Below are positions 11,795-12,717 of a stretch of 12,717 bases of DNA, piece after piece (position 1 is the first letter of the stretch; each line of letters begins with the position of its first letter). A program made the translations under genes and the position numbers. Source of the DNA: Erythrobacter sp. (GTDB taxonomy: Bacteria > Pseudomonadota > Alphaproteobacteria > Sphingomonadales > Sphingomonadaceae); assembly GCA_030731635.1 (NCBI GenBank), contig JANQTR010000182.1, positions 1 through 12,717 of the forward strand, given 5' to 3'. Under the pieces are notes generated by a model. It worked only from the letters and a program-made list of their open reading frames with translations, was not told the origin of the DNA and did not search any database.

Positions 11795-12717
11795 ATGAAT
11801 TTCGAGACGACGATCACGGCCGAAGCAGGCGACCCAGTGTCGACCGATTTTACCGGCGTGCGCACGCTCAGGGCGCCGGTGTTCCCACGCTGGCTGATCA
11901 TTGGCGGGTTGGGCCTGTTCGGGCTGTTACTGGCAGTTGCGGCCTATTTTGCGTTGGCCGGTGGTGAGCCGGTGGCAGTGGCCGATGATAACTCGCAAGC
12001 ACCATCCGTCACTGTGATTACGCCGGGCAAGACCAATGTTGCTGGCGAGATTCAGGCACCCGGATCGCTTGCCGCGCGGCGGCCACTGCCTGTTGGTGTG
12101 GTTGGCGAAGGCGGGCAGGTGCTGCGCGTGACGGTCGATGCCGGGGATTGGGTGCAACAGGGCCAGGTGCTGGCGGTGATTGACCGTTCGGTGCAGGTGC
12201 AGCAGGCCGAAGCGCAATCGGCCCAGACCGAAGTCGCCCGCGCCGATGCCAATTTGGCGCAGGCCAATCTTGATCGTGCGCTGCAACTGGTGGCGCGCGG
12301 GTTCATTTCCAAAGCCGATGTCGACCGCCTGACTGCCACGCGCGATGCGGCAGCGGCGCGGGTCAAGGTCGCCGAGGCGCAGTTGCGCGAACAGCGCGCC
12401 CGTAACCAGCGGCTCAGTATCCTTGCGCCTGCGAGCGGATATGTCCTTGCTCGCAATGTCGAACCTGGCCAGATCGTGGGCGCGGGCAGCCCGGCGCTGT
12501 TCACCATTGCCAGCGGCGGCGAGATGGAAATGCTCGCTCAGGTGAGCGAGGAACAGCTCGCCGGGCTTTCGGTTGGCGTCAATGCGAACGTGACGCCGAC
12601 CGGTTCGGAACAGAGCTTTACCGGTCAAGTGTGGCAGCTTTCCCCGGTGATCGATCAAGCCACCCGGCAGGGCATTGCGCGGATCGCGCTGACCTTTAAC
12701 CCGGGGCTTCGTCCCGG
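11795..12717 (+). CDS. RND-type efflux periplasmic adaptor (HlyD/AcrA membrane fusion family), 3' end missing
   Basis: The visible 307 residues are the N-terminal three quarters of a membrane fusion protein that bridges an inner-membrane pump and an outer-membrane channel. A cytoplasmic N-terminus of about 32 residues and one membrane anchor (about 33-55, WLIIGGLGLFGLLLAVAAYF) replace the lipobox of AcrA. A split lipoyl (biotinyl-like) domain follows: VVGEGGQVLRVTVDAGDWV then QQGQVLAVID (102-130), and after the hairpin LSILAPASGYVLARNVEPGQ then IVGAG (207-231). Between them is a coiled-coil hairpin, about 132-205, rich in Ala, Gln and Glu. The beta-barrel domain starts near 243. AAGGGA just upstream supports ATG 11795. 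The pump gene would be expected just outside the window; the substrate cannot be inferred. Confidence 0.9.
   Translation, partial: MNFETTITAEAGDPVSTDFTGVRTLRAPVFPRWLIIGGLGLFGLLLAVAAYFALAGGEPVAVADDNSQAPSVTVITPGKTNVAGEIQAPGSLAARRPLPVGVVGEGGQVLRVTVDAGDWVQQGQVLAVIDRSVQVQQAEAQSAQTEVARADANLAQANLDRALQLVARGFISKADVDRLTATRDAAAARVKVAEAQLREQRARNQRLSILAPASGYVLARNVEPGQIVGAGSPALFTIASGGEMEMLAQVSEEQLAGLSVGVNANVTPTGSEQSFTGQVWQLSPVIDQATRQGIARIALTFNPGLRP

Noticed and set aside
11605..11901. Minus-strand frame of 98 codons across the gap before the efflux gene
   Set aside because: It overlaps the start of the efflux adaptor and the dyad. It has no ribosome site or motif, and its composition is not protein-like.
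11927..12658. Minus-strand open frame of 243 codons
   Set aside because: It is antisense to the efflux adaptor, which shows an anchor, lipoyl halves and a coiled coil. The shadow is rich in Arg and His with no fold signal.

Overview
The window reads as chromosomal DNA of a GC-rich alphaproteobacterium, most likely a sphingomonad of the Erythrobacter/Porphyrobacter type. The case rests on a DUF1153/SciP gene (a CtrA regulator confined to Alphaproteobacteria), pdxH, a J-domain gene and fabI lying close together, an MnmA of alphaproteobacterial type, and dense, uniformly GC-rich coding. This placement is my inference from protein sequence; no search was run. There is no rRNA, tRNA, CRISPR array, transposase or phage gene, and no gene-free stretch longer than about 200 bases.

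Layout. At 1-1019 (minus, cut by the window edge) is a TviB/WbpO-type UDP-N-acetyl-hexosamine 6-dehydrogenase. A small secreted protein of unknown function (1172-1720, plus) separates it from a minus-strand run read right to left: a small membrane protein (5860-5537), a class-B DnaJ-like protein (5464-4484), a YihY/BrkB membrane protein (4458-3580), enoyl-ACP reductase FabI (3583-2753) and a UDP-glucuronate 4-epimerase-like enzyme (2740-1727). The last four genes are tightly packed, with an ATGA overlap between yihY and fabI. Facing away from them are pdxH (5991-6650) and a PhzF-family gene (6662-7468), probably one transcript. A class-C beta-lactamase-like lipoprotein (8656-7502, minus) converges on phzF and diverges from a small Cys-containing membrane protein (8705-9055, plus).

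Between 9055 and 9147 lies a near-perfect chromosomal parS site (9073-9088), the ParB loading sequence, which suggests the window is in the origin-proximal part of the chromosome. Then come mnmA (10316-9147, minus), a divergent two-gene unit of an unknown 150-residue protein and sciP (10465-11213, ATGA overlap), a GlsB/YeaQ-type stress membrane protein (11332-11598), and the start of an RND-type efflux adaptor (11795 to the window end). A 26-base dyad and an EcfG-like promoter match precede the efflux gene.

How the genes work together: the two nucleotide-sugar enzymes supply uronic-acid donors for a surface polysaccharide; FabI does the last step of fatty-acid elongation; PdxH makes PLP; MnmA thiolates tRNA wobble uridine; SciP and parS belong to cell-cycle and chromosome-segregation control. 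Most of the window is housekeeping. The parts most worth a second look are the parS site, the unknown partner gene of sciP, the duplicated start of fabI, the lower-GC small gene between pdxH and dnaJ, and the dyad before the efflux gene. I found no convincing new defence or mobile system.
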